This document shows positions 27,209 through 36,371 of a stretch of 64,000 nucleotides of DNA, piece by piece. Positions within the stretch are counted from its first letter, which is position 1, and each line of letters begins with the position of its first letter. The notes beneath the pieces were generated by a model, which saw only the letters and a program-made list of their open reading frames with translations, did no database searches and was not told the DNA's origin. Made by a program: the position numbers and the translations under genes. The stretch comes from Flavobacteriaceae bacterium (GTDB taxonomy: Bacteria > Bacteroidota > Bacteroidia > Flavobacteriales > Flavobacteriaceae): positions 1 to 64,000 of the forward strand of contig JAKIUU010000012.1 in NCBI GenBank assembly GCA_021647405.1, given 5' to 3'.

Positions 27209-28441
27209 TTATTCAAATTTTTGAGCAGTAATCTGCGCTATGTTTATAATGACTTGTGTGGCTTTTTGCATAGATTCAACTGGAACGTATTCATAACGCC
27301 CATGAAAATTATGTCCGCCTGCAAAAATATTGGGGCATGGCAAGCCCATGTAAGACAATTGAGAACCATCTGTACCGCCACGAATGGCTTTAATATTTGG
27401 TTTTATGGATGCCTTTAACATGGCCTCTTCGGCTATGTCAACAATATGCATTACGGGTTCTACTTTTTCGCGCATATTGTAATACTGATCTTTTATAGTT
27501 ATTTTAATTAAATCTTTTCCAAGGCTTGCGTTTAATTGATTTGCTCTTTCTTGAAAGTAAACTTTTCTCTTTTCAAATTTTTCTTTGTCATGGTCTCTAA
27601 TAATGTAATGTAAGGTGGTTTTTTCAATATTTCCACTCATGCCATACAGATGGTAAAAACCTTCATAAGCTTCTGTTCTTTCAGGAACTTCACCTGCTGG
27701 TAGGGTCGCCATAAATTGATTGGCAATCTGCATTGAGTTAATCATCTTTCCTTTGGCATAGCCTGGATGTACAATTTTACCCTTTATTTCTACCAAACCA
27801 CTGGCAGCATTAAAATTTTCGTACTCTAATTCGCCTATTTCACTACCATCCATGGTGTAAGCCCAATCGGCATTAAAAGCCTTGACGTCAAATTTATGTG
27901 CGCCTTTGCCTACTTCTTCATCAGGTGGAAAACAAATTTTTATGGTGCCGTGTTTTACTTCGGGATGGTTTATAAGATACTCCATAGCCGTTACAATTTC
28001 TGTAATGCCCGCTTTGTCATCCGCGCCAAGCAGGGTAGTGCCATCGGTTGTAATAAGTGTTTGGCCTTTGTATTGCAGCAAATCGTCAAAATCGTTTGGA
28101 GAGAGTATGATGTCTTCGTCTTCATTAAGTACGATGTCTTTACCATCGTAATTTTTATGAATTTGAGGTTTTACATTTGTACCTGTAAAATCGGGACTCG
28201 TATCTATGTGTGCAATAAAACCAATGGTGGGCACTTTGTGGCTAATATTTGATGGCAGACTTGCCATTAGATAGCAATTTTCGTCCAAATATACATCAGA
28301 CAGTCCTATTTCAGTGAGTTCTTTCTCTAATAGCTTGGCCAAATCCCATTGCTTTTCTGTGCTAGGAAAAGTCAAGTTATTGGGATCTGATTGTGTGTCA
28401 ATAGTAATATAGGATACAAACCTGTCTATTAGTTTTTGCAT
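27209..28441 (-). CDS. pepT: Peptidase T (aminotripeptidase)
   Basis: PepT is a cytoplasmic M20 zinc peptidase releasing the N-terminal residue of tripeptides. The start at MQKLIDRFVSYITIDTQSD gives the usual N-terminus (a frame start 17 codons earlier is less likely). The zinc ligands are in GFIAHIDTSPDF, LLGADDKAGI, PDEEVGKGAHKFD and AGGHNFHGRYEYVP. The length is about 410 residues. It lies 10 bases upstream of lysA on the same strand. Confidence 0.96.
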   Translation of the reverse strand: MQKLIDRFVSYITIDTQSDPNNLTFPSTEKQWDLAKLLEKELTEIGLSDVYLDENCYLMASLPSNISHKVPTIGFIAHIDTSPDFTGTNVKPQIHKNYDGKDIVLNEDEDIILSPNDFDDLLQYKGQTLITTDGTTLLGADDKAGITEIVTAMEYLINHPEVKHGTIKICFPPDEEVGKGAHKFDVKAFNADWAYTMDGSEIGELEYENFNAASGLVEIKGKIVHPGYAKGKMINSMQIANQFMATLPAGEVPERTEAYEGFYHLYGMSGNIEKTTLHYIIRDHDKEKFEKRKVYFQERANQLNASLGKDLIKITIKDQYYNMREKVEPVMHIVDIAEEAMLKASIKPNIKAIRGGTDGSQLSYMGLPCPNIFAGGHNFHGRYEYVPVESMQKATQVIINIAQITAQKFE

Positions 28442-28501
28442 GGTTCTGATAAAATTTCTGCCAAAATTAGTAAAACCACAGTAACTGTACAATGTATTGT
28501 C

Positions 28502-29077
28502 TTATATTTCCTTTATATTTAGTGAATTGATATACTTTATCCCTTCGCACAAACGTTTTTCTACATTTTTATGGCCATAACAATGGATTTCTATTTCGAA
28601 ATAATGTTTTTCAGATACTGAAATATATAAATGGAGGACTGTTTTTTCTAACTTATTTTGCTTGTTTTTGCTCAATATGAGTAGTGCGGGCTTGTTTTGA
28701 AAAGTTCCTTGTTTAACCGACGCTACAGTTGTTGCTTTTTTAGATTCTAAATTTGTTTTTATGGTCTGAATAGAAGCTTTATTCAAATTGAGTTTTGCAT
28801 CAATTAAGGAAGCTTTTATAAGATAGGTTTTTGTAAGCTGCTTTGTGGTGTCTGCTGTGGTAAATATCGAAGCGTATTCATCAATATATAATTCTGTTTT
28901 CCAATAATTTGGAATGTCTAAGCTAAAGTTATTTTTAGCATCTAAAATTGTATGTAAGTCGCTGGATTTTATTGAAGAATGACAATCAAAATCATAAAAA
29001 ATAGTACTTGGTTTGGAACAGCCAATAAGGCTTAAACCAATGATTGAAAATACCATAAAATAAATGGTTTTTTTCAT
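28502..29077 (-). CDS. Hypothetical lipoprotein
   Basis: The 191-residue protein has a lipoprotein signal, MKKTIYFMVFSIIGLSLIGC, so it is exported and lipid-anchored. The mature part (NNFSLDIPNYWKTELYIDEY) is a mixed alpha/beta domain with a PsbP-like look, common to unnamed Flavobacteriaceae lipoproteins. I do not recognise a function. It overlaps no neighbour and lies 4 bases after the beta-propeller gene on the same strand, so the two are probably cotranscribed. Confidence 0.7.
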   Translation of the reverse strand: MKKTIYFMVFSIIGLSLIGCSKPSTIFYDFDCHSSIKSSDLHTILDAKNNFSLDIPNYWKTELYIDEYASIFTTADTTKQLTKTYLIKASLIDAKLNLNKASIQTIKTNLESKKATTVASVKQGTFQNKPALLILSKNKQNKLEKTVLHLYISVSEKHYFEIEIHCYGHKNVEKRLCEGIKYINSLNIKEI

Positions 29078-29081
29078 TAAA

Positions 29082-30110
29082 CTACAATTTTAAAACAGCC
29101 AGTTTGCCTTGTCCACCTAAAAAAGCGCGGTGTTTGTTTACAAACCGGATGCTGTAAAAGCCTTGTTTGCTTATTTGTTCCCACTGCAAACCACCATCTT
29201 TAGATAAATAGACACCTTCTGTTGATACGGCCACAAGCGCTTTTCCTTTTGTTTGTGGTACATACTGCACACAACTAATATAACCTGGCAACTTGTTGTT
29301 GGCAACAACTGTCCATGTCTTACCACCATCTGAAGTAATGGCTTTGTTGTTTTTTTTAGCCGATTTATCTGTGTAGTCACCACCACAAATAATGCCTATT
29401 TTGGCATTGTAGAAAGCAACAGTATAGATGCCTGTTGTTGGTTTTCCTTGAATGATTGGGGTGTTGAATACTTGCCACGACTTTCCTTTATTTTTCGTAT
29501 AAAATAGGCGCGATTTTAATCCGCCGGTAGCTATCCATGTGCTTTTGCCATAATGCGCAATGTTGGTATTACTGGCAGCAAAAGCCGCTTCGCCATCAAA
29601 GCTGGGCGGTAAATTAATACAAGGAATCTTTCTCCAAGTCTTTCCTGAATCATTAGTCTTTATAATTGAAAGACAGGTTTCTGTAGGATCTCCCATAGCC
29701 ATGCCATTTTTATCATCAAAAAAAATCAGGGCATCATAAAAAGCTTTGGGATCATTCTCTGTGTATACTACCATGGCTGGTTTGGTATAGTTCTGTTTTT
29801 CGAATTGATACATTCTGGCTGGGCTTCCTATTGTGAGCGCATATAAATTTTTACTGCTGCTGCCGATGGCTCTAAAATGATTCTTAAGACCGTCAGCAAT
29901 TGTGTAAAAATTAATTCTTCCACTTAAAGTAATCTCGCCAACTTGCCCAGCACTATTGGCAAACCAAAGTGTGGAATCGTTTAGTACTTCAATAGCCCTA
30001 TAGTTATGCTTAGCGCTGTGTATGTTTGAAATTGAAACAGTTATCTTTTGTTGTGATTGTAGGCTTAAAATACCACTAAAAAACACCATTAAAAAACCTT
30101 TAAGAGTCAT
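29082..30110 (-). CDS. Secreted YCF48/BNR-type beta-propeller protein
   Basis: The 342-residue protein has a signal peptide (MVFFSGILSLQSQ). About six repeats of a beta-propeller follow, each with a DSGKTW- or DGG-type Asp box: NDSGKTWRKIP, NKGKSWQVF, SDGGKTWTV, SKDGGLQWEQIS. Such proteins resemble sialidase-like and Ycf48-like propellers; in Flavobacteriaceae they are often annotated as oxidoreductases without evidence. There are no sialidase catalytic residues that I can point to. It is divergent from the patatin gene. Confidence 0.78.
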   Translation of the reverse strand: MTLKGFLMVFFSGILSLQSQQKITVSISNIHSAKHNYRAIEVLNDSTLWFANSAGQVGEITLSGRINFYTIADGLKNHFRAIGSSSKNLYALTIGSPARMYQFEKQNYTKPAMVVYTENDPKAFYDALIFFDDKNGMAMGDPTETCLSIIKTNDSGKTWRKIPCINLPPSFDGEAAFAASNTNIAHYGKSTWIATGGLKSRLFYTKNKGKSWQVFNTPIIQGKPTTGIYTVAFYNAKIGIICGGDYTDKSAKKNNKAITSDGGKTWTVVANNKLPGYISCVQYVPQTKGKALVAVSTEGVYLSKDGGLQWEQISKQGFYSIRFVNKHRAFLGGQGKLAVLKL

Positions 30111-30176
30111 AGATTTACTAAATTTATCAAATGTAAGTGTTTTTTATAAAATCAGACCATATATAAAATTGTTCGT

Positions 30177-31091
30177 ATGAAAGCTTTGGTAATATCAGGA
30201 GGTGGAAGTAAAGGTGCTTTTGCAGGAGGTGTGGCTCAATATTTAATAGAAGAAGAGTATAAAGATTATGATATCTTGGTTGGAACCTCAACGGGCAGCT
30301 TAATGGTTACACATTTGGCACTGAATAAAGTAGCTTCTTTAAAAGAACTTTTTACCAATATTTGTGCCCATAATATTTTTAATAACAATCCGTTTAAGGT
30401 AAAAAAACACAAAGGACACAGAAGTATCAGTATCAATTATTTTAACACATTAATTAGTTTTATAAAGGGTAAAAAAACTTTTGGCGAAAGTGAAAATTTA
30501 CGAAAATTAATTCGTAAAAATGTGACCTTAGAAATGTTTAATGATTTAAAAAAATCACACAAAGAAGTTGTTGTAACCGTTTCTAATATTACTTTAAACC
30601 AGGTAGAATACAAACGCCTAAAAGATTGTACTTACGATGATTTTTGCGATTGGATTTGGGCCTCTAGTAATTACGCACCGTTTATGAGTATATTAGAAAA
30701 AGACAATTTTGAATATGCCGATGGTGGTTTTGGTACTTTGGTACCGATAAAAGAAGCTATTAAACTGGGTGCTAAAGAAATAGATGTTATAATTTTAGAA
30801 ACCGAAGTGTCTCAGTTTAATAGAATGCCGTCAACAAATCCCTTTTCATTATTAACCAGCTTGTTTGGATTTATGTTGGAGCATATTGGCAAGCACAATA
30901 TTACCATTGGTAAACTTGAAGCCAAAAACAATGGTGTATGCCTGCATTTATATCATACACCTACAATTCTGACAACCAATTCATTGATTTTTGAAAAGAA
31001 AAAAATGATAAAATGGTGGCGTCAAGGTTTTAAATACGCCAAATCAAAAAACAAGAATTTAGCCAATGAGCTAAAAGGCGACTGTTATTAA
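30177..31091 (+). CDS. Patatin-like phospholipase
   Basis: The 304-residue protein has the patatin catalytic set: oxyanion loop SGGGSKGAFAGGV, nucleophile elbow GTSTGSLM with the serine, and the catalytic Asp in YADGGFGTLVP. It has no signal peptide and so is probably cytoplasmic. Patatins hydrolyse acyl chains from membrane lipids. The C-terminal tail (KMIKWWRQGFKYAKSKNKNL) is basic and may contact membranes. It is divergent from the beta-propeller gene with a 66-base gap. Confidence 0.9.
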   Translation: MKALVISGGGSKGAFAGGVAQYLIEEEYKDYDILVGTSTGSLMVTHLALNKVASLKELFTNICAHNIFNNNPFKVKKHKGHRSISINYFNTLISFIKGKKTFGESENLRKLIRKNVTLEMFNDLKKSHKEVVVTVSNITLNQVEYKRLKDCTYDDFCDWIWASSNYAPFMSILEKDNFEYADGGFGTLVPIKEAIKLGAKEIDVIILETEVSQFNRMPSTNPFSLLTSLFGFMLEHIGKHNITIGKLEAKNNGVCLHLYHTPTILTTNSLIFEKKKMIKWWRQGFKYAKSKNKNLANELKGDCY

Positions 31092-31190
31092 ATCGCTTGA
31101 AATATGGCTAACTACTTGTAAATCGGCATTATATTTCAATATCATTTCTTTAGGTAAGTTTATAACTAGATAGAATCTGTCTTTATCCAT
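31071..31190 (-). CDS. Possible small ORF or gene remnant
   Basis: On the minus strand a 39-codon frame starts at ATG 31188-31190 (MDKDRFYLVINLPKEM) and ends inside the 3' end of the patatin gene. The frame is open 12 codons further upstream (FKIIGID). The residue pattern looks protein-like, but no family is recognised and chance in AT-rich DNA is quite possible. Confidence 0.2.
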   Translation of the reverse strand: MDKDRFYLVINLPKEMILKYNADLQVVSHISSDLITVAF

Positions 31191-31295
31191 ATCAATACCT
31201 ATGATTTTAAAAAAATGCACTGCATTTTAAATATAATGTTACAAAATACTAACTTGTTCGTCGTAATAGAGAAACCAACCCAAACAAAACTATAA

Positions 31296-31805
31296 ATGCA
31301 GCAATCTGCTTTCTTACATTTAGTGATGCCTTTTAAAGACAAGGTGTTTCGTTTGGCAAAAAGATTGCTCATTTCGGAAGCTGAAGCTGAAGATGCCACA
31401 CAAGAATTAATTTTAAAACTGTGGAAGAATAAGGATAATCTAGATAAATATAGAAATATTGAAGCTTATGCCATGACGATGACTAAGAATTATTGTTTCG
31501 ATCAGCTAAAGTCAAAGCGGGCAGATAACTTAACACTGGTTCATAGCAATTATTCAAATACCGACACACCATTAGAAAGGGTGGTAGAGCTAAGGGATAG
31601 TGTTGATAGTGTTCATCAAATAATTGAATGTCTGACAGAACAACAGAAACTGATTATTCAGTTAAGAGATATAGAAGAATACGATTTTGAAGAAATAGCC
31701 GAAATTGTAGGTATAAAACCTACAGCTATAAGAGTGACTTTGTCAAGAGCAAGAAAAACAGTTAGAGAACAACTCATTAAAAAACATCAATATGGAATCA
31801 ATTAA
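31296..31805 (+). CDS. RNA polymerase ECF sigma factor
   Basis: The 169-residue protein has sigma region 2 (FRLAKRLLISEAEAEDATQE, then LKLWKNKDNLDKYRNIEAYA) and region 4 (LTEQQKLIIQLRDIEEYDFE, then IAEIVGIKPTAIRVTLSRAR). It is of the small ECF type used by Bacteroidota for envelope or stress responses. It overlaps the next gene by 14 bases, which encodes a membrane protein fitting an anti-sigma factor. The operon continues with two DUF4252 genes. Confidence 0.92.
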   Translation: MQQSAFLHLVMPFKDKVFRLAKRLLISEAEAEDATQELILKLWKNKDNLDKYRNIEAYAMTMTKNYCFDQLKSKRADNLTLVHSNYSNTDTPLERVVELRDSVDSVHQIIECLTEQQKLIIQLRDIEEYDFEEIAEIVGIKPTAIRVTLSRARKTVREQLIKKHQYGIN

Positions 31806-32229
31806 TATTGAAAAATTAATAGAAAAATATTTTGAAGGCAATACAAGCCTTGAAGATGAAGCCAACTTACGTAAGTTCTTTACAACACAAGAAGTGCCTG
31901 TTCACCTAGAAGCATATCAAGATTTATTTGGCTATTTTAAAACCAAACGATTAGAAACTTTCGAGAAGCAAGTTTTACCTACTAAAAAGAATGTATTTAC
32001 TTTTAGAGGACTTTCAATAGCCGCTTCAATAGCTTTATTGATAGGTTTTTTTATACTAAACCCTTTTACAAAAGAACCCAGTAAAGAAGAGTTGGTTAAG
32101 AATTATCAAACGGCCCAACAGGCGCTAGATTTAATTTCGGAAAGCTTAAACAAAGGTGCTTTTGCCATGGCACAACTGGAAGAATTTGACAGAGCCAAAG
32201 AGATGGTCTTTAAAAATAATGACAAGTAA
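31792..32229 (+). CDS. Putative anti-sigma factor (single-pass membrane protein)
   Basis: The 145-residue protein starts IEKLIEKYFEGNTSLEDEAN, a pattern typical of the cytoplasmic part of Bacteroidota anti-sigma-like proteins. One membrane helix follows (LSIAASIALLIGFFILNPF, about residues 73-91), then a periplasmic tail of about 50 residues. It overlaps the sigma gene, so the proteins are translationally coupled. The role is inferred from position and topology; no zinc-binding ZAS motif is visible. Confidence 0.7.
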   Translation: MESINIEKLIEKYFEGNTSLEDEANLRKFFTTQEVPVHLEAYQDLFGYFKTKRLETFEKQVLPTKKNVFTFRGLSIAASIALLIGFFILNPFTKEPSKEELVKNYQTAQQALDLISESLNKGAFAMAQLEEFDRAKEMVFKNNDK

Positions 32230-32264
32230 TTTAAAAAATGATAACAATTAAAACCCTAGAAACA

Positions 32265-32804
32265 ATGAATAATAAAACAATTAAAACAATCTGTTTGGGC
32301 CTTTTTCTGGCCTTGTTACCTACAATGAGTCAGGCCCAATCTGTGTTTGATAAATTCGAAGATATGGATGATGTTAAAGTGGTTGTGGTCAATAAGTCAC
32401 TTTTTAGCTTGATGAGTACAATTGGCCAAGAATCTGATGACGAATACTTAGATTTAATAAATGGTATATCTGAATTAAAAGTTTTTGCTACAGAAAATCA
32501 AGCCATTGCCAAACAAATGGCAACCACATTTACAGCCTATTTAAAAAAGCACAAACTAACAGAATTGATGCGCGCAAAAGATGGTGACAATGTTGTTAAA
32601 ATATATGTTGACCAAAGTGGTAATCCAAATTTTGTAAATGAATTGTTGATGTATGTAAACGGTACTGAAAATGGTAAAAAACAAGGAGTTATAGTGTCTT
32701 TAACAGGTAAGATAGACCTTAGAAAGGTGTCAAAACTAACTGCTAAAATGAATATTCCCGGTGGTGCCCATTTTAAAGATATTAAAACCAAAAAACAGAT
32801 ATAA
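32265..32804 (+). CDS. DUF4252 protein with signal peptide
   Basis: The start chosen at MNNKTIKTICLGLFLALLP gives a clean signal peptide ending in SQAQS (an ATG nine codons earlier at 32238 is possible). The mature part begins VFDKFEDMDDVKVVVVNKSL, characteristic of DUF4252, a Bacteroidota family of unknown function. The ending KDIKTKKQI is polar. It is followed by a second DUF4252 gene whose ATG overlaps its TAA stop by one base. It is probably periplasmic, and by context a member of the sigma regulon. Confidence 0.8.
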   Translation: MNNKTIKTICLGLFLALLPTMSQAQSVFDKFEDMDDVKVVVVNKSLFSLMSTIGQESDDEYLDLINGISELKVFATENQAIAKQMATTFTAYLKKHKLTELMRAKDGDNVVKIYVDQSGNPNFVNELLMYVNGTENGKKQGVIVSLTGKIDLRKVSKLTAKMNIPGGAHFKDIKTKKQI

Positions 32805-33343
32805 TGATTAAGTTAATAAACTATATTGCCCTGCTAATAATTGCACTTATTTTAACATTCTCTTGTACAAAAGACAGCAAAATGCAGAATTACTTTGTAA
32901 ATCATCAAAGCGACAATAATTTTTTAGCAATAGATGTACCCGCTAGTGTTTTAGGAATTGATACCAAAGACGTCTCAGATGATGTAAAAGAAGCGGTAAG
33001 TTCCTTTAAAAAACTCAATATTTTACTCTTTAAAAAGAACGAAGCCAATACAGCCGATTACGAAAAAGAGAAAACAACCATTAAAAGCATTTTGACAAAT
33101 AAACAATACAAAGACTTAATGCGCTTTAAAGACGGAAAAACAATGGTTGTTATTAAATATTTGGGTACTGATGTGAGTGTGGATCAAATAATTATTTTTG
33201 GATATGCCAGCGACAAAGGTCTGGCATTGATACGTGTTATAGGGGATAAAATGGACATTAAAAAGGTAGGGAAACTTGTAATGTTGGCAAGGTCAGGTAA
33301 AATAGACACTTCAAAACTCAAGGGTTTGAGAGATATGTTCTAA
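32804..33343 (+). CDS. DUF4252 lipoprotein
   Basis: The 179-residue protein has a lipoprotein signal (IALLIIALILTFSCTKD). A DUF4252-like body follows, similar in layout to the preceding gene: about 70 residues, then YKDLMRFKDGKTMVVIKY and a C-terminal GKLVMLARSGKIDTSKLKG. The first ATG shares a base with the upstream stop codon, so translation is coupled. Function unknown. A strong terminator follows, ending the four-gene sigma operon. Confidence 0.8.
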   Translation: MIKLINYIALLIIALILTFSCTKDSKMQNYFVNHQSDNNFLAIDVPASVLGIDTKDVSDDVKEAVSSFKKLNILLFKKNEANTADYEKEKTTIKSILTNKQYKDLMRFKDGKTMVVIKYLGTDVSVDQIIIFGYASDKGLALIRVIGDKMDIKKVGKLVMLARSGKIDTSKLKGLRDMF

Positions 33344-33360
33344 AGAAATTAAAACGTTAA

Positions 33361-33391
33361 AAAAAACCACGCCAATAGCGTGGTTTTTTTT
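33361..33391 (+). terminator. Intrinsic terminator of the first ECF sigma operon
   Basis: AAACCACGC (33364-33372) pairs with GCGTGGTTT (33378-33386) around CAATA, followed by a run of eight T. Confidence 0.9.
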
Positions 33392-33463
33392 AACAAATAT
33401 TTTTAAATTCAATCAACAGATATAAATTATATTTGACTTTTTAAAATTAATATTCAAAAAACC

Positions 33464-35917
33464 ATGATTAAAAAATTATTTTTCCTTTTAGTATTCTTAG
33501 GTGTAAGTATTTCAGCAACGGCCCAAGATAAAACAGAAAATCCTTACAGAGCTGAGCGTACTAAGGTAAACGACCTTGTTCATACCAAATTGAAAGTCGA
33601 TTTTAATTTTGCCAAGAGCCAGATGAATGGCGAGGCTTGGCTAACCCTCAAGCCACACTTTTATCCTACAAATTCAGTCACCCTTGATGCCAAGGCCATG
33701 CTTATTGAAAAAGTTACAGACGCAAGTAATGCCGATTTAAAATATACATACAAAGACAATAAGCTAAAAGTAAATTTGGGAAATATCTACAGTAAAAACG
33801 AAAAATTTACAATTTACATCAAATATATAGCCCGTCCAGAAGAAGTAAAACAAAAGGGCAGTGCTGCTATTACTGATGCCAAAGGCCTCTATTTTATTGA
33901 CCCTCTAGAGACAGACCCAGACAAGCCAACTCAAATTTGGACACAAGGTGAAACAGAAGCCAACAGTGTGTGGTTTCCTACTTTAGACACCCCAAATCAA
34001 AAATCTACAGAAGAGATTTATATCACCGTTCCAAGCAAGTTTGTAACACTTTCAAATGGTTTATTGATAAGTCAAACGGACAATACCGACGGCACACGTA
34101 CCGATTATTGGAAAATGGACTTGCCACATGCGCCCTATCTGTTTTTTATGGGTATAGGTGAATATGAAATTGTTAAAGATTCTTGGAAAGGCCGTGATGT
34201 GAATTATTATGTATCAAAAAAATACGCCCCTTATGCCAAGCAAATCTTTGGCTTAACGCCAGAAATGATTCAGTTTTTCTCAGACCGTTTAAATGTTGAA
34301 TACCAATGGCCTAAATACGATCAAATTGTAGGAACCGATTATGTAAGTGGCGCTATGGAAAATACCACAGCCGTTTTACATCAAGAATCAGCTTATCAAG
34401 TGCCTGGCCAGTTGATAGATAAAAACTCTTGGGAAGATGTTATTTCGCATGAACTGTCACACCATTGGTTTGGCGATTTGGTGACTGCCGAAAGTTGGTC
34501 TAATCTAACTGTAAATGAGTCGTTTGCTAATTATAGTGAATATTTATGGCGCGAATATAAATACGGTGTTGATCATGCCGATGCCTTGCGTTATAAAGAC
34601 TTAGAAGGCTACTTTAATAGCAATAGTTTTGATAAGAAATTGGTGCGTTTCCATTACGGAGATAAAGAAGATATGTTTGATGCCGTAAGCTATAATAAAG
34701 GCGGTTACGTTTTACATATGCTGCGTAGTTATTTAGGTGATGATGCCTTTTTTGCAGGATTAAAAAAATATTTAGAAGATAATAAATTTGGCACAGGCGA
34801 AAGCCATCAATTGCGTTTGGCCTTAGAATCTGTAAGTGGTAAAGACCTGAATTGGTTTTTTAACCAGTGGTATTACGGCAGTGGACACATCAAATTAGAT
34901 GTATCTTACAAATACGATGCAGAAGCTAAAAAAGTGACTCTACATCTAAATCAAGGTAAAAAAACATTTAACTTTCCTCTAAAAATTGATGTTTATTCGA
35001 CTGAGGGAATACAGCATTACGACTTGTTTATTGATAAACCCAGTCAAGATTTAAGTTTTAAAGCCAGTACAGCACCTTTACTTATTGATGTTGATCCAGA
35101 AAAAGATTTGTTAGCGCAAATTACAGATTCTGTAAAGACAATTGCAAATTACAGCTATCAGTATAAAAATGTTAGGTCTTATGAAGCAAGACGCTCAGCA
35201 ATTGTTGCTTTGGCAAAACACCAAGACAACAACGAAGCTTATGCCACGTTGACAAAGGCTCTAAACGATTCGTATTACGGATTGAGAATTTTAGCCATCA
35301 AAAGCATCGATTTAACAAATTCTAAAGCTAAAAAAGTCATTAAAAGTATAGAGAAACTGGCTAAAAATGACCCTAAAACACTGGTTAAAGCAAGTGCCAT
35401 TAAGGCTTTAGCTGTTCTAAAAAACAAGAAATTTAAAAACTTATTTACCAACGCTATAAAGAGTCCTTCGTTTTCTGTTCAAGGCAATGCCATAAGTGCA
35501 CTTTATAAAATAGACAATATAGCAGCACTTAAAGCTTCTAAGGCTTTACCTGCCGATTCTAAAAAATTTATGGCGGGAAGTCTGGTAAGTATGTTTATTA
35601 AAGAAAAGGACGAAAGTGAGATGCCTTTTATAGCCAAGCATTTGGTTGCTGGTATGTTTTTAACGCAAGATAAAGATGTTCAAAAAGAATATGGAAAAGC
35701 TTTTAAGTGGATTGCAAGTTCGCCAAACGTTGAGGCCACACAAGTGTTGATAAATAGTTTTGTTAAGACAGGTTTACAATACAAGCAATACGGTGCCGAT
35801 AAAATGATGTTGCAATTGATGATGCAGGTAATTGACTTAAAAAAGAAAGCCAACCTGCCCAATGAAAAAGAGCTCTTAGATATTGTAAATAAAGGAATTA
35901 ACGACTTAAAGGAGTAA
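33464..35917 (+). CDS. M1-family zinc aminopeptidase with HEAT-like C-terminus
   Basis: The 817-residue exported enzyme has a signal peptide ending near SATAQ. The exopeptidase motif GAMENTTAV (around residue 299) and zinc site HELSHHWFGD (around 330) are present, with the third ligand in NESFANYSEY. Together they define an M1 aminopeptidase removing N-terminal residues from peptides in the periplasm. The C-terminal 250 residues form helical repeats (KTLVKASAIKALAVLKNKKF). TATATTTG at 33428-33435 is a probable -7 box. Termination is at the long hairpin shared with the XRE gene. Confidence 0.95.
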   Translation: MIKKLFFLLVFLGVSISATAQDKTENPYRAERTKVNDLVHTKLKVDFNFAKSQMNGEAWLTLKPHFYPTNSVTLDAKAMLIEKVTDASNADLKYTYKDNKLKVNLGNIYSKNEKFTIYIKYIARPEEVKQKGSAAITDAKGLYFIDPLETDPDKPTQIWTQGETEANSVWFPTLDTPNQKSTEEIYITVPSKFVTLSNGLLISQTDNTDGTRTDYWKMDLPHAPYLFFMGIGEYEIVKDSWKGRDVNYYVSKKYAPYAKQIFGLTPEMIQFFSDRLNVEYQWPKYDQIVGTDYVSGAMENTTAVLHQESAYQVPGQLIDKNSWEDVISHELSHHWFGDLVTAESWSNLTVNESFANYSEYLWREYKYGVDHADALRYKDLEGYFNSNSFDKKLVRFHYGDKEDMFDAVSYNKGGYVLHMLRSYLGDDAFFAGLKKYLEDNKFGTGESHQLRLALESVSGKDLNWFFNQWYYGSGHIKLDVSYKYDAEAKKVTLHLNQGKKTFNFPLKIDVYSTEGIQHYDLFIDKPSQDLSFKASTAPLLIDVDPEKDLLAQITDSVKTIANYSYQYKNVRSYEARRSAIVALAKHQDNNEAYATLTKALNDSYYGLRILAIKSIDLTNSKAKKVIKSIEKLAKNDPKTLVKASAIKALAVLKNKKFKNLFTNAIKSPSFSVQGNAISALYKIDNIAALKASKALPADSKKFMAGSLVSMFIKEKDESEMPFIAKHLVAGMFLTQDKDVQKEYGKAFKWIASSPNVEATQVLINSFVKTGLQYKQYGADKMMLQLMMQVIDLKKKANLPNEKELLDIVNKGINDLKE

Positions 35918-35939
35918 CAAACACTTATAAGATAGCAAG

Positions 35940-35981
35940 CGAAGCGGTATAATTATTTAATTATGCCGCTTCGTATTTTTT
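35940..35981 (+). terminator. Long hairpin terminator, overlapping the XRE gene end
   Basis: A 16-base stem with one G-T pair (35940-35955 with 35958-35973) is followed by TATTTTTT. It ends the M1 peptidase transcript. The same bases encode the last residues and stop of the convergent XRE gene, so the DNA does double duty. Confidence 0.8.
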
Positions 35982-36371
35982 AAAAGAGCCATCCTTATAA
36001 AAAATAATGATATGCTCTATTTTTTTACCATCAGATGGCAGGGGCATATGCTTGCTTAAAGCTGTCTGACTTGAGACATTTGTTTCTGACTGAACATTTC
36101 TTGAGCGTGTAGGGGTAGTGTCAGAACGCTTGACTTCATTATTTGTTTTTGGAAAATGACCTTTTCCGTTGAGCAACCAATAAAGATCAACTTCATCATA
36201 AGCCTGTATCACTTTTATAACAAAATCTAAACTCGGTTTGTTTCTGCCCGATAGGAGGTGAGATATACTTGAACGTTGTACCCCAATTTTATCTGCCATC
36301 TGAGCCGCTGTTATGGTGTAAAAAGAGAGCAGCTTTTTGATGCGATTTGCAAAATCTTCATTGTTTACCAT
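35961..36371 (-). CDS. XRE-family transcriptional regulator
   Basis: The 136-residue protein has an N-terminal helix-turn-helix: FANRIKKLLSFYTITAAQMA, then IGVQRSSISHLLSGRNKPS (about residues 7-50). The segment DLYWLLNGKGHFP follows, common in phage-repressor-like XRE proteins of Flavobacteriaceae. A linker and a short C-terminus (IEHIIIFYKDGSFKKYEA) may be a dimerisation part. A perfect 9-base inverted repeat starts at its own start codon and related sites fill the divergent intergenic region, so autorepression is likely. Confidence 0.88.
   Translation of the reverse strand: MVNNEDFANRIKKLLSFYTITAAQMADKIGVQRSSISHLLSGRNKPSLDFVIKVIQAYDEVDLYWLLNGKGHFPKTNNEVKRSDTTPTRSRNVQSETNVSSQTALSKHMPLPSDGKKIEHIIIFYKDGSFKKYEAA

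Noticed and set aside
30177..31091. Patatin gene as part of a CBASS-type defence system
   Set aside because: No cyclic nucleotide synthase or other defence gene lies nearby; the neighbours are an exported propeller protein and a sigma operon.
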